A stretch of 64,000 nt of DNA from Phragmites australis (GCF_958298935.1 NC_084931.1:13481334-13545333), one strand, 5' to 3'. Shown: positions 34,471 to 45,101, counted from the stretch's first letter. Numbers and translations: made by a program. The notes: generated by a model from the sequence alone, not told the origin.

Positions 34471-34958
34471 AGAGCCTGAGAAGTCCTTCGCCGGTGGTCC
34501 CCACAGAGGCCCAGTGGTGAGGTGTCAACTTGTGAGAGGCCCGATGCCGCATTTAAGAGGGCGTGTGGCCTATCACTTCCAACCACTCCCCCCACGCCTG
34601 CTGTCAGTCCCTGCCACGGCCTGGCAGGGAGGCGTGGGGACATTTAATGCACGGGTTCCATCGCGCGTCATCCGGTGCGCCTCGGGATAACGTTGCAGAG
34701 CTCGAGGCACCTCGCCTGCTGCCCTGCTGTGTCAGACCTGCTCTGACCGGGCGGGCACGCTGGGCTGCTCGGTGGCTGCCCGGTGGGCCCTCCCTGCGGT
34801 GCCCGTTGAAAAGCGGCAATGATGACGAACAAGACCGGACGGGGGCGCATTTTTAACCCTCCCCGTCACCTCGCGCAGCAGCTCATGATGGTTGCTTTCC
34901 ATTTATGGCACCATGGAACTCACGTCATCCTTTCTAGACATGCGACCGCCCCGGCGGG

Positions 34959-34966
34959 TATATAAG
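34959..34966 (+). promoter_or_regulatory. LTR TATA box
   Basis: TATATAAG in a GC-rich setting (GGCGGGTATATAAGCGGGG), about 1,015 bp into the LTR. In the LTR at 36820 the matching site reads GATAAAAG (37713-37720), weaker. It marks the plus-strand promoter and U3-R border region. Confidence 0.65.
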
Positions 34967-36092
34967 CGGGGCGGGCTGCCCGGAGAAAGGCAGTTGAGTC
35001 GAGATCAGGACAGCAGAGGACGAACCAGAAGAAAAGTCTCGAAGAACAAGGAGCACGAAGCTCTAGACTTAGACAAATATTCTTGTAACGCAGCAGATCC
35101 TCAAAGAGACATTCTCAGAGCATTTATAGCATACACACTGGAGTAGGGTGTTACACTCAGTGCGGCCCGAACCTATCTAAAAATCCCCTGAGCATTTACT
35201 ACTTCCTGCATCCGATCATTCCACCTCTACCTGCATCCCATTTACTCCCATTTATTTCACCTACGAAGCGGATTCAGAATCATCCCCCCGGTCGAATCTC
35301 AAAGGGGGTCCCTCCGGATCCCCGCTTGAGGAGCTCACCCTCCGACAACGTTGAAGGCCACTGCCCGATCATTCACTACCAATTTGGTGCAGACACACCG
35401 CGATCTTGCCTGCGGGAGGCGGAGATGAATCGCTAGCAAGTATGTTTGTTCTTACTACCAATTTTGTTTGATTGGTCTAGTCGTGTGCGCTTTGAAGAAA
35501 TATCTCTCTTGTAGGCGAAGGCGAGCGACGATCCTTCGGCTAAGGCTACGACCACGACGACCGAAGAGACTGGGAAGGTGTGACGAATTAGCGCGAAGCG
35601 TCACGTTGTTTATTAAAATTTTGTTATAACCTGGGATGATGTAACATATATTAGCGATGTAATATATACTATTTTTATTTGTTGCGAAATGTTTTTGACT
35701 GTTTGTGCTCCCTGCGCAGGTCCTCCCTTCAAACACTGCGCAGGTAGCCGAAGAGGCTGTTCCCGTTACTATGATGAGGGATAATTTTTTTGTGTCTTGG
35801 TTTTGCTGGGACTCCTTTCACCGCTGCCATCCAGATATTGAGTTCGAGCAGTATTGGGAGGCGAAGTGTTGGGCATACGATGCGATGAATAATAGGACAA
35901 AAGAATTTTGGAAATCTTTTAGCCCTTCGGCTTTGGTTACCCACAGAGCTGAGCGCAACTCTCATCGGATTGCGCACGGAAATGTCGAACCTTCACCTAC
36001 GCTCATTGAACTGAAGCTCGATCCCAAAGACAATGACGGACTCCCCCTTGCCAGCCTCAACTTTGCTACCGCCGTGGGCCCTCTTCGCAGCT

Positions 36093-36819
36093 AGTGCAAC
36101 ACACCGAAGGCAAGGGCGCCCTTCATGCATCTCCCTCAGCTTCATCTTATGTTGGGTACCCACTGGACCCAACTATGCCTTTTCATGCCAGTCAAGGCAT
36201 AGCCTTTCAATTTGGTTTTAGTCGGGGGTATAAGGATTTTGTTGATCCTGATATTGATCGCTTTGCGAATAAAGAGTGTTTTTCACAATTAATGTTAACT
36301 TCGTTTTTGGGCGTTTGAGTTGTTTCTTCGGCAGCACCGCGCTTGAAGTATGATTTTGAGAAAGACACTTCACAATGCTTTTAGAGGTTAGGAACACTTC
36401 GCAATAACTTGAGCAAAGTATCCCTCGGCGAACGCCGTTCACCCGACTTTAGATGCGGGAACCGAGTACCTTTTGCGAAACGTTTTCTCGAGTGTCATTC
36501 CCGATAGTATATTTGGGGTGACGCTTCGACGGTGATGAATGTTTAAGATCTGAGAACGCCATCCCCCCCCCCTCGACTTTTGGTCGTAGGTACCTTCAGC
36601 AGCGAAAGAAGTGCTGTTCTGAGAACGCCGTCCCCCCCCCCCCCCCCCGTGACTTTTTGTCGTAGGTACCTACGACTGATGGAACTTTATTATTTGGTGT
36701 GATGGAAGGCACTCTTAGCCCCCGAACTTTTAGTGAATAGTGTGCCGCCTTCGTTCAGGTCTAGCGGCACTTTGGCTTTTCTTCTGAAGGTTTGTTTTTC
36801 CTTCGATGCGGGGGTAGGC
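36093..36819. other. non-coding part of the antisense-ORF remnant
   Basis: Carries CTTCG-rich sequence like the flanking remnant. Two near-copies of a segment GAGAACGCC(A/G)TCCCCCCC...GTCGTAGGTACC lie at about 36551-36595 and 36619-36672, with pure C runs of up to 18. No gene. It ends where the next element's LTR begins. Confidence 0.5.
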
Positions 36820-38094
36820 TATCGGTGACATGTGAACCAGGGGTCCTCGAGTCCCGAGGCCAGGATAGCAAATGCCACGTGGTGCCTTCCCTCAGGGACC
36901 GTCTCCCCGAGGCCCGAGAAAACCCAGTTCTGGGAGAGGTGCTCGGGGCCATGAACAATGGTTCCCGAGTACCCGTAGTTCCCTAAGGACCCGAGAAGAC
37001 ACAGTCCCGGGAGAAGGCGCTCGGGGCCATGAATTGTAGTCCCCGAGTACCTATAGTTCCCCGAGGACCCAAGAAGACACAGTTCCGGGAGAGGGCGCTC
37101 GGGGCCATGAACAGTGGTCCCCGAGTACCCGGAGTTCCCCGAGGACCGAGAAGAGACATATCCGGGAGAGGGCGCTTGGGGCTATGAACAGTAGTCCCCG
37201 AGCACCCAGAGTTCCCCGAGGACCTGAGAAGCCCCTTGTCGGTGGACCCCACAAGGGCTCAGCGGTGAGGTGTCAATTGGTGAGGGGCCCAATGCTGCAT
37301 TTAAGAGGGAGCGTGGCCTGTCACTTCCAACCACCACCCCCCCCCCCCCCGCGCCACCGCTTGGCAGGAAGGCCTGGGGACATTTAATGCGACGAGTCCC
37401 ATCACACGTCACCCTGCGGGGCCCGTAAGGGAAATGGCTTGGAGACATCGTTGCTAGGCATGAGGCATATCGCCTGCTCCCCTGCTGTGTCAGACCTGCT
37501 CTGACCGAGCAGGCATGCGGGGTTGTTCGACGGCTGCCCGGTGGCCCCCCACTGCACCTGCTGAAGTTGGCGTAATGGGCGACAGGACCGGCTGAGGGCG
37601 CATTTTCAACCCCCTGTAACGTCAAACTGCAGCACCATGATGGTTGCTTTCCATTTATGGCTCATGGGAACCCGTGCCCTCCTTTCTGGGCACGCAAAGC
37701 CTCTCCCAACAGGATAAAAGGGGGGTGCACTCCGGAGAAAGACACGCCAGAATGAACCGAAGAAGAAGAAGCTCTAGCACACAGTTAGAGGTCGGCACTT
37801 GAAGACCGAAGCTCTAGACTTAGACAAAAAACCTTGTAATACAGAGATCCAGAGAGAGGCATTCCCAGAGCATTAAAAGCATACACATAGGAGTAGGGTA
37901 TTACGCTCCGTACGGCCCGAACTTGTCTAAAATCCCTCGAGCATTTACTTCCACTAGCAGCCGATCATCCGTCCTGCCTACATCTCAAATACTTGCATTA
38001 AATCCACGTACGAGGTAGATTTAGAATCATCCCCCCGGCCGAATCTCAAATGGGGTCCCTCAGGATCGCCGCTTGAGGAGTTCATCCTCCGACA
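36820..38094 (+). repeat. 5' LTR of the Tat-type element (1,275 bp)
   Basis: It starts TATCGGTGACAT (one base from the TGTCGG of the solo LTR at 33944) and ends CTCCGACA just before the primer site. It contains the degenerate TATA GATAAAAG at 37713-37720, four to five tandem units at about 36900-37215 and a pure C run near 37333-37347. Confidence 0.87.
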
Positions 38095-38096
38095 GC

Positions 38097-38112
38097 TGGC
38101 GCACCAGGTAGG
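38097..38112 (+). promoter_or_regulatory. primer-binding site of the Tat-type element
   Basis: TGGCGCACCAGGTAGG two bases after the LTR end. A TGGCGC start pairs with a tRNA 3' end of the form GCGCCA. The tRNA identity is not assigned. Confidence 0.7.
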
Positions 38113-38153
38113 GGGGTTGCATCCCTGAATCCACCTTGTTTTCTGCAGGAAAA

Positions 38154-39771
38154 ATGGCGCGCGGACATCGTCTCCAACGCACTGGCTCAAACTCGAGCGA
38201 AGAAATGGAACACGTGGCCCAGGAGGCCCCAGCTCCTGCTGTTCCTTAGCAGTAGTAGCAGTCGGCCAGTACGGCGCCTCCCTCCCTCGGGGACAACAGC
38301 GCTGGGCCCAGCAGGGCCGCCGCCGCTGTCGCAGGTGGGCCGCCTAACCCTTAGCAAGCGGCAGACGTCCCTGCCGCAAGATCTACATCTGGACAGCGCT
38401 GGGCACCGTTACGGCGTAGGCTCGCCTCCGGTGATGCCATCCCTGGGAGTGCTTTGCTTGCGGCACAAGCACTCATCAGGCACTCACCTGTCCAGGCGGC
38501 GGGGGAAACCCCGGAAGGCCGTTGGCTGCAGGAGGTGGCCGCCTTGGTGGGCACGACCCACCGGCAGGTGCTGGCTGAAAGTTCCCGCACCACCACCCAC
38601 CGCTGCAACCAAAGCCGGTCCATCTTCGGATGGCGGCAGAACCGGCTGGGGGGCTCCAGGCGGAGTGCCGCCCCCTGGTCACAAAAGGAGCTCAGGACCT
38701 CGGCTTGCACCTCAATGAGTGGAGGGCTGTTGAGGATGCGCAAGTCACCCTCGAGCGCCACCGGGAGTCCCGGCGCGAGGCCGAGGCAGAGGACCAAGCT
38801 TCCTCTATGCCGGCCCGCAACCACCGGGGTTCCCCGGCGCGCCGGTGTTCGCCCCCCAAGGGCACCACTGGCACCGTGGGATACGGCACGGGCTGCCGCG
38901 CACTCACCAGTGAGCTCTGCCGGGTCAACTGGCCCACGAAGTTTCGGCAAAACTACTGGAGAAGTACGACGGGTCTATTGACCCCGTTGAGTTCCTCCAA
39001 ATCTACACCACCACCGTCCAAGCGGCGGGCGGCAATGAAAAGGTTATGGCCAACTACTTTCATATAGCCTTGAGGGGCTCTGCCCGCTCTTGGCTTATGA
39101 ACTTACCCCCAAGATCTATTAGCTCCTGGGATGATCTGTGCCACCAATTTGTGGCTAATTTTTAGGGCACGTTCACGCGCCCCAGCTTGGAGTGCGACCT
39201 CCATGCCATCAAGCAGCAAGAGGGGGAGACGCTAAGGCTCTTCATACAGCGTTTCAGCCAGGTCCGCAACACCATCCCGTAGATTACCCCCCATGCCATC
39301 ATTATCGCATTTCGACAGGGCATCCGCGACAAGCGGATGCTTGAAAAGCTAGGTACGCATGAGGTCGATACCACCGCGGAGCTCTTCACGTTGGTCGACA
39401 AGTGCGCCAAGGCGGCGGAGGCTCGGGCGTAGCATGTCCCATGCCCTGAGCAACCCACTACCGACAAGGCAGGTCCTTCCCACTCTAACAAGTGGGAAAA
39501 GGAAAAGAGAAAGAAGCGCGACGCTGCCCCTGTCATGTCGGCGGAGGGCCCTGCTCGCAGGCCGGCACGCCGGGTGGCTGTTGATAAGAAGCCCGCTCCC
39601 GCGAGGCCCGAGCTGGGAAAATGGTGTGAAATCCACCAAACTGACTGGTGCGACCTCACTGAGTGCCGGTCAGTCAAGGGCCTCGTCGAGCAGAGTCGGA
39701 AGGAGTGCGAGGAGAACCGCAGGGGTGGCGACGACAAGGCCGCCCCCGAAAATCAAGAGCTCGGGTTCTAA
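38154..39771 (+). pseudogene. Tat-type gag, frameshifted
   Basis: The ATG at 38154 (MARGHRLQRTGSNSSEEME) was chosen as the first Met after the leader. The N-terminal part changes frame at least twice (near 38630-38700 and 38930). The capsid-like core lies in frame at about 38935-39430: FLQIYTTTVQAAGGNEKVM, ALRGSARSWLMNLP, QEGETLRLFIQRF and FRQGIRDKRMLEKL. In-frame TAGs at about 39163, 39281 and 39430 sit where Gln is usual. The end has a WCEIHQTDWCDLTEC segment, the Cys/His box typical of this group, and the frame ends with TAA at 39769-39771. Confidence 0.85.
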
Positions 39772-40380
39772 GTGCCCGAGCACACTGTCACTTTCATCGA
39801 CAGAGGCGCGTACACGCCCTCCTGTTGTCACTGCGTCAAGACAATGCGGGGTGAGGTGTGCTCGGCAACCCCAGGTGCTGCGGCCGCAAGGCCTTTGAAG
39901 TGGTCGGAGACCTCGATCACCTTCAGTCTGGCGGACCACCCAGCGAGTACTGCAGGGGTGGGGCGACTAGCTCTAGTAGTGTCCCCCGCCATCTGCAATG
40001 TGAAGGTTAGCCAGGTGCTGATCGACGGGGGTGCGGGCCTAAACCTCCTGTCCCAGGAGGCATTCAAGAAGCTGCAGGTGCTTTCGAGGTGCCTAAAGCC
40101 GTCCCTCCCCTTTTATGGGGTGACACTGGGACACACGCTACCCGTCGGGCAGGTCGAGATGCCCATCACTTTCGGGAGCCAAGACAATTTCCGGACGGAG
40201 AACATCGTCTTCGACGTCGTGGAGGTCCCTTTGCCCTACAACGCAATCCTAGGGCGCCCGGCGCTCGCCTGGTTCATGGTGGTGATGCACTACGCCTACC
40301 TCACGGTCAAGATGCCGGGCCCTGCTGGGCCCATCTCCATGCCCGCCGAAACCGGCAGCGCCGTTTCCTACGCCGAGTAG
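39772..40380 (+). CDS. Tat-type aspartic protease segment
   Basis: Open for 202 codons, in the same frame as the gag core. The active-site box VLIDGGAGLNLL (Asp codon at 40024-40026) is the D-G-G form usual in this group. The family box YNAILGRPALAWF follows near 40230-40270. The stop at 40378-40380 ends the open part; RT begins about 220 bp further on. A domain remnant of a broken polyprotein, not an independent gene. Confidence 0.85.
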   Translation: MPEHTVTFIDRGAYTPSCCHCVKTMRGEVCSATPGAAAARPLKWSETSITFSLADHPASTAGVGRLALVVSPAICNVKVSQVLIDGGAGLNLLSQEAFKKLQVLSRCLKPSLPFYGVTLGHTLPVGQVEMPITFGSQDNFRTENIVFDVVEVPLPYNAILGRPALAWFMVVMHYAYLTVKMPGPAGPISMPAETGSAVSYAE

Positions 40381-40589
40381 CTATACTCGGCCTTGGTCTC
40401 TGCTCGGGCCGAGGTCAAAGGACACCTAGGGGGCCCGGGACCCTCTTCATCCAAACCCCGACTCGCCACCGACGACTCCATCCCCATGAAGGAGGTCATG
40501 GTGGGTGAAGACCCGTCCCAGGTCATCCAAATTGGTGGTGACCTGGGCGACAAATAGTAAAGCGCGCTCGTCATCTTCCTCCGGGCTAA

Positions 40590-41470
40590 CACTGACATGT
40601 TTGCATGGCAGCTGTCAGATATGACCGGGATCCCTAGGGAGATGATCGAGCACCTCCTTGCCGTGCGCCCTGACGTACGGCCGGTGAGGCAGAAGATCTG
40701 GCGGTAGGCCCCCGAGCTCCAGGAGTTCATCTGAGAGCAAGTCAGCAAGCTCCTCGACGTCGGCTTCATCTGAGATGTCCTCCACCCAGAGTGGCTGGCC
40801 AAACTAGTCGTCGTCCCCAAGGCCAACGACAAGCTGCGGATGTGTGTCGACTACACCATCCAAAAGATCATTTTCCTTTACCCCGCATAGATCAAATAGT
40901 CGATTCCACTGCGGGATGCGATCTTTTGTGTTTTTTAGATGCAAATTCGGGTTATCACCAAATCCTCATGGCCAAACAGGACGAAGAAAAAACATCTTTT
41001 ATTTCCCCGGTGGGGACATATTGCTATGTGTCAATGCCTTTTGGTTTGCGCAACGCTGGATCTTCATTCTAGCAGGCCGTGCGCATTACCCTTAATACGC
41101 AGGTTGGTCGCAATGTTGAAGCTTATGTCGACGACCTCGTGGTCAAGTCCTGAGACCGGGCTACCATGCTGGAAGACTTAGCCGAGACTTTCAATAGTCT
41201 CCACACCACTTGCCTGAAGCTCAACCCTGAGAAGTGCGTCTTCAGGGTACCTGCAGGTAAGCTCCTCGGTTTCTTGGTTTCCAGCCAAGGAATCGAGGCC
41301 AATCTGGAGAAGATCCGGGGCATCAAGCAGATGCGTCCCCCGGCCCAGCTCAAAGAGGTCCAGCGTCTCGCTGACTACATGGCGGCCCTGGGGCGCTTCA
41401 TCTCCAAGCTCGGGGAGCGAGGGCTCCCACACTTCAAACTGCTAAAGAAGACTGGTCATTTTGACTAGAC
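40590..41470 (+). pseudogene. Tat-type reverse transcriptase, broken
   Basis: It starts with DMTGIPREMIEHLL, then PEWLAKLVVVPKANDKLRMCV. One frameshift near 40860 leads to KDHFPLPRIDQIVDSTAGC, FLDANSGYHQI and MPFGLRNAGSSF. The catalytic box YVDD is at 41124-41135. Thumb boxes KLNPEKCVFRVPAGKLLGF and RFISKLGERGLP follow. Stops at about 40708, 40732, 40771, 41071 and 41151 break the frame; most fit CAG, CGA or TGG changed by a C-to-T transition on one strand. Confidence 0.9.
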
Positions 41471-42146
41471 ACTGGAGGCCGAGTAGGCCTTTCAGAACTT
41501 GAAGAAGTATCTCACCTCACCGCCCATACTGGTGGCCCCCTCCGAGGTCGAGCCTTTATTGCTCTACGTCTTAGCCACTCCTCAGGTCGTGAGCATGGTA
41601 CTAGTGGTGGAGCGTGACGAGTGCTCGGGGCAGGGTGCTGGGTCCGAGCTCCTGGCCACCCCTGAGCAACATACAGGTCTCGGGGCTCCTCCTGACCAGG
41701 AAGTTGAGCCCGAGACCATGGCTCCTCCCAACCAGGGAGTCGAGCCCGAGACCTCGGCCGGCCCCGACCATTGCGCCAAGCTCGGGGGCTGTGACAAGTC
41801 CTTGGGTGAGGGCATAGTCCGGGCCCACCGTATACAGCGACTGGTGTACTTCGTCAGTGAAGTCCTCCGAGGCTCCAAGACAAGATACTCCCAAGCCCAG
41901 AAGATGCTTTATGCAGTGCTCATCGCTTCCAGGAAGCTGCGCCACTACTTCCAGGTGCACAAGATCTTGATGGTAACCACATACCCACTGGGGCCGATCC
42001 TGCGGAACCGAGAAGGTGGGCGCATTGTTAAGTGGGCGGCCAAGCTCGCAGAATTCGATCTGCACTTCATTAGCTGCCAAGCGATCAAAAGCCAGGCTCT
42101 GTCCGACTTCATGGCAGAGTGGACACCGGTCCCCGAGAGACAATGA
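41471..42146 (+). pseudogene. Tat-type RNase H, first copy
   Basis: Open from 41499 to 42146 apart from stops at 41467 and 41485. Boxes are [20 protein letters not shown], then a long polar insert with repeated [17 protein letters not shown] units (about 41670-41770), [18 protein letters not shown] and ALSDFMAEW. The insert of about 60 residues between the first two RNase H boxes is larger than in the copy at 7901-8403. Confidence 0.8.
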
Positions 42147-42162
42147 AGGGTTGTCCGCGTAC

Positions 42163-42928
42163 CCCGGGCAAGATGGGCCTGGGTACTGGGTCATGCACTT
42201 TGACGGCTCCCTCACGCTGAAAGGCGCGGGGGCTGGAGTGGTGCTCACCTCCCCAACAGGTGAAGTACTCCAGTACGTCATACAGCTGCATTTCCGAGCG
42301 ATCAACAATATAGCGGAATACGAGGGCCTCATCGCTGGCCTCCGTGTAGCGGTGGGCCTCGGGATTCGGTGGCTGCTTATGAAGGGAGACTCCCAACTGG
42401 TGGTCAACCAAGTATCCAAAGAATACCAGTGCGCAGACCCACAGATGGCGGCGTACATGGCGGAAGTCAGGAGGCTGGAGCAGCACTTTGACGGCCTGGA
42501 GCTGCGACAATGCTCTGGTCGATGACCTCTCCCGCCTGGCCTTTGCCCGGGCGCTCGTCCCGGCCGGAACCTTTGAAGAAAGGCTCACATGGCCATCTGT
42601 CCTGCCTGCCAACCAGGATGAAGGGGAACCCTTGAGCCTAGTTGGGGGAACCCAAGCAGCACCCTCAGTGGGAGGTCCCGTCAGGGTGCCGCCGCCCGGT
42701 GAGTGCGCTGCGCTTGCTGGTGGTTCTCAAGATGCCTCGTGGATCAACGAGATCCGAGGGTACTTGAAAGAAAACATCCTTCTCGGGGATGATGCTTCTG
42801 CGGAGAGGATTGCACGGCAGTCCAAATGTTATGCCATAGTAGATGGGGATCTCTACTGGCGCGGCACGGACGGTGTCCTCCTGAAATGCATCACCCGCGC
42901 AGAAGGCAGTGAGCTCCTCACTGAGATC
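42163..42928 (+). pseudogene. second RNase H of Tat type and integrase N-terminus
   Basis: YWVMHFDGSLTLKGAGAG (first Asp), NNIAEYEGLIAGL (Glu) and GDSQLVVNQVSKEY (Asp) show a well kept second RNase H. A frameshift near 42500 leads to NALVDDLSRLAFARAL and a Pro/Gly-rich linker, then the integrase N-terminal extension (WINEIRGYLKENIL, CYAIVDGDLYWRG). The sequence is cut at 42928 by a hAT element and resumes at 45102. Confidence 0.83.
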
Positions 42929-45093
42929 TGGGGCTGGAAATAAAGCTCGAGGCTCGTGAGCCAGCTCGGGCTCGCTGAAGCTCGGCTCGGCTTGGTGGTC
43001 AAGCGAGCCGAGCCCGAGCCACCTCTTCAGCTCGGTGGCCAAACGAGTCGAGCCCGAGCTGGCTCATGGCTCCGTCGCTGCCCAGTTCCCACTCAAATCC
43101 TAGCATGCCAGCAGGCAAACACATGCACTCCCGCACCCGCACACCGCACTCCAACAGGCTGCAGATGCGCCACGAGTCTCCGTTTGTGGCCGCCATCTCT
43201 CCGCCTGGTGTCGCCGCCCGCCCGCCCGACACCGCCACCCTCTCGCCTCCTCTCCGCCTGTGGCTGCCGCCACTCCGCCCGGCGCCCACTCGCCCATGGT
43301 TGCCGCCCTCTCGTCGACACTCTCACTCTCTCACGCCAAGCCACAAAGTAGTACACTGACACTCTATAGCCGCTGAGCACCGCCAAACTTCACCGTGAAG
43401 TGCCCATCTTGTCGAATCCGATGAACCCAGACCAGATCCGGCGAGCCCGGGTTGAGGAAAGAAGGGAGCGAGATCAAGCGATGCTCCTCCAAGAAGTTTC
43501 AGCACGGATCCTATTGTTTCTCTACTGAATCGACGCACACGCTGCCTTTGTCTCTAACTTCGGCGCCCCTTTCCACTACCTCGCCATCAAGCAGCTGCAC
43601 CATAGCTCCTTTGTCGAGATTGACCGCATGGTTAGCCTCCCCAACCCGCGTACATGCTATGGCGTGCACCAGATGGGCTTTGGCCCGACGACGGCGTGGT
43701 CCACCCTAAGGCTCTGAGCACCCCCGCACAGGCCGCACACCGCAGGCCATGCTCTGGCTGTGCTTGCCAACCGAGGCTGACCCAAAGGAGCTTTCCTTCT
43801 CACGCTGGTGATGTAGGTGTTGCCGGTCGGTCGATTGCTCGCTGGAATCACTACTGGTGATGATACTGGCGAGCTCTTCGATGGAGTTTGCCACACTCTG
43901 GCGAGGAGGAGGGAGGTAGGCGAGGAAAGCAAGGAACTAAAGAAGAATCGAGAGGGAGAGGTCATGGGTGATATGAGGAAGGAAATGGCGGAGAAGGGAG
44001 GGGATCTCTCTGTTAGTAGCTCGCGAGCCAACCTATGGGATTGTTGGCCTGATCTTCCAATAGGTAGTGATAAGTTGGTAGGTGAAGAACTCGACGTTGA
44101 TGATCCAAAGGCTTCGACCCGAACAAATCATCTCCCTTGCAATCACTACACCACAGCTCCGTTGGTAATCAACCGTGTCGCGCGGTTGACCTCGCCAATA
44201 AGGCTTAATCCCTGCAAGCGTACCGAGAACACAAGCAAGAACATAGAAGATGCAATATGAAATATTGCGAATAGAATTCAAGCACTTGAAGTTGGGGTTC
44301 CACAAACACTTGCGGCGGCCTAGTCGGTCCGGAACAAGAGCGAAAATCTCACAATCTGTGTGTAGATCATTATCTAAGCAAAACCCAACCCTAATTGGGG
44401 CGGCGGCTACTGTATATAAGAGACTAGGGTCAGCCAAGGACCCCTGGATGCGTCCCTAATGGACTCCAACACGTTACACGGCCCAACGGGCCAAAAGATG
44501 GTTGCGCAGCACCCTGATAGATTCTGGACGTTCACTTATTTCGAAAATTCCTGTTTACTCAGAAAGAATTTGGATATGAGACCAGTCCCGTTGGAAAGCC
44601 TATCTCCTTAGCTTTCCAACCATGTGTAGAACGTCAAAAATGGAGTCCGTATGCGTCCTGGGCGACGATTTTAGTGCAGTTTGGTCCTAGACTCCGAAAC
44701 GGATTCAAACTTGATTGGACCTCCACCTTGGCTTGGGCGCCCTTGCTGGTCTTCTCCCGTGTTCCTAAGTAACAATACATCATAATTATTCAGTAGCATC
44801 CCATCCTTATCAAAATATAAAGGAACACTAAGGAACGAGCTCACCTCATAATTTAGTTGACGTGCACGAGCTCGTGTCAATGGACCTATTGTTGGAGGAA
44901 TACTCGGTGTGTGTGTATCCGAAAGAGTGATATCCTCATCACAACAGAGCCAGCTCGAGCCTGAACCGAGCCCGAGCCGAGCCCGTATTCCAGCTCACTG
45001 TTTCTATCCAGCGGAGCTTGGTTCGGCTCGCCCACGAGCGAGTTGGCACGAGCCGAGCCGAGCCGAGCTCTACTTGGCTCGTTTCCACCCCTA
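42929..45093. mobile_element. non-autonomous hAT element (2,165 bp) inside the integrase
   Basis: The left end is TGGGGCTGGAAATAAAGCTC. The right end read inward is TAGGGGTGGAAACGAGCC, with shared TRGGGSTGGAAA ends like the canonical hAT TAGGGGTG. An exact 8-bp duplication CTGAGATC flanks it (42921-42928 and 45094-45101), as hAT elements make. Both subterminal regions (42944-43075, 44945-45080) are full of GAGCTCGGCTCG/CGAGCCGAGC words. No hAT transposase is present. The middle carries a small coding-like stretch (43529-43717) and, from about 44100 to 44900, sequence unrelated to the ends that may be a nested fragment. Confidence 0.85.
43529..43717 (+). other. coding-like fragment inside the hAT element
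   Basis: A 62-codon open stretch with no Met at its start: AAFVSNFGAPFHYLAIKQL, then FVEIDRMVSLPNPRTCYG, ending at a TGA at 43715-43717. The amino-acid mix looks protein-like and the third positions are GC-rich, as in grass exons. I do not recognise the protein. It may be a piece of a host gene captured by the transposon, or chance. Confidence 0.3.
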
Positions 45094-45101
45094 CTGAGAT
45101 C

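Larger units (their letters stand above)
33944..35347 (+). repeat. solo LTR of the same family as the 36820 element (1,404 bp)
   Basis: It starts TGTCGGTGACAT and ends CTCCGACA, with 6-bp inverted ends TGTCGG/CCGACA. It is similar over its length to the 5' LTR at 36820-38094 (shared GGGTCCCCGAGTCCCGAGGC start and AGACTTAGACAAA leader). It interrupts the PF04195-like ORF. The 5-bp flanks (GCATC before, ACGTT after) do not match, so either the target duplication is lost or the copy arose by recombination. No internal sequence or primer site follows it. Confidence 0.85.
31476..36092 (+). pseudogene. PF04195-like ('putative gypsy type transposon') coiled-coil protein gene, broken
   Basis: The ATG at 31476 opens MAPKARFIRLKTYW. 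After a TGA at 31665-31667, the 31680-31973 part reads LRLPCDDMVAKVLKLFEVYL and QLTPNAIVRLGLFAWA, which resembles the core of PF04195 as I know it. Another stop precedes 32037-32360 (WTALEASARCAKY). Introns are likely, for example near 32250-32340 and 33187-33263. A Ser/Glu/Pro-rich linker (32341-33190) leads to a coiled coil (33263-33640; AEARLEQLEKELSALRLEK) and a conserved GLGGLIGWINE segment. A solo LTR sits at 33944-35347. A last part lies at 35705-36092 (FEQYWEAKCWAYDAM). Function is unknown; the family is found only inside plant retrotransposons. Confidence 0.65.
30120..36819 (-). mobile_element. gypsy-type remnant with a large ORF antisense to its LTR
   Basis: The left end looks like a 3' LTR in minus orientation (30120-31053) with a minus-strand TATA box, preceded on the minus strand by a G-rich GGGGGCTACTATTGGGGA tract (about 31055-31073) that would serve as the polypurine tract. 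Next to it, on the plus strand, lies a long broken ORF similar to the 'putative gypsy type transposon' family (PF04195). This is the arrangement of Tat-type elements that carry an antisense gene before the 3' LTR. gag and pol are missing: the right side is cut at 36820 by another element's LTR. A solo LTR (33944-35347) interrupts the ORF. The orientation model is an inference. Confidence 0.6.

Noticed and set aside
36630..36648. Long poly-C tract as a polypurine tract of a minus-strand element
   Set aside because: No LTR edge lies next to it and a similar C run occurs in a duplicated non-coding segment nearby and inside an LTR (37333-37347).
38351..38950. 199-codon open frame on the minus strand
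   Set aside because: Shadow of the GC-rich gag region on the plus strand; no recognisable motif.
41601..42458. 285-codon open frame on the minus strand
   Set aside because: It lies antisense to clear RNase H domains of the Tat-type element, is rich in Ser, Pro and Arg and matches no family; GC-rich sense codons create open antisense frames.
43093..43386. Overlapping ORFs of about 97 codons on both strands
   Set aside because: GC-rich shadow frames within the hAT element, Arg/Gly-rich without any domain.
42920..45101. 9-bp duplication (ACTGAGATC) suggesting a Mutator-type element
   Set aside because: The terminal bases TRGGGSTGGAAA fit hAT with an 8-bp duplication; the ninth shared base is then the element's own terminal A on the right and a chance match on the left.
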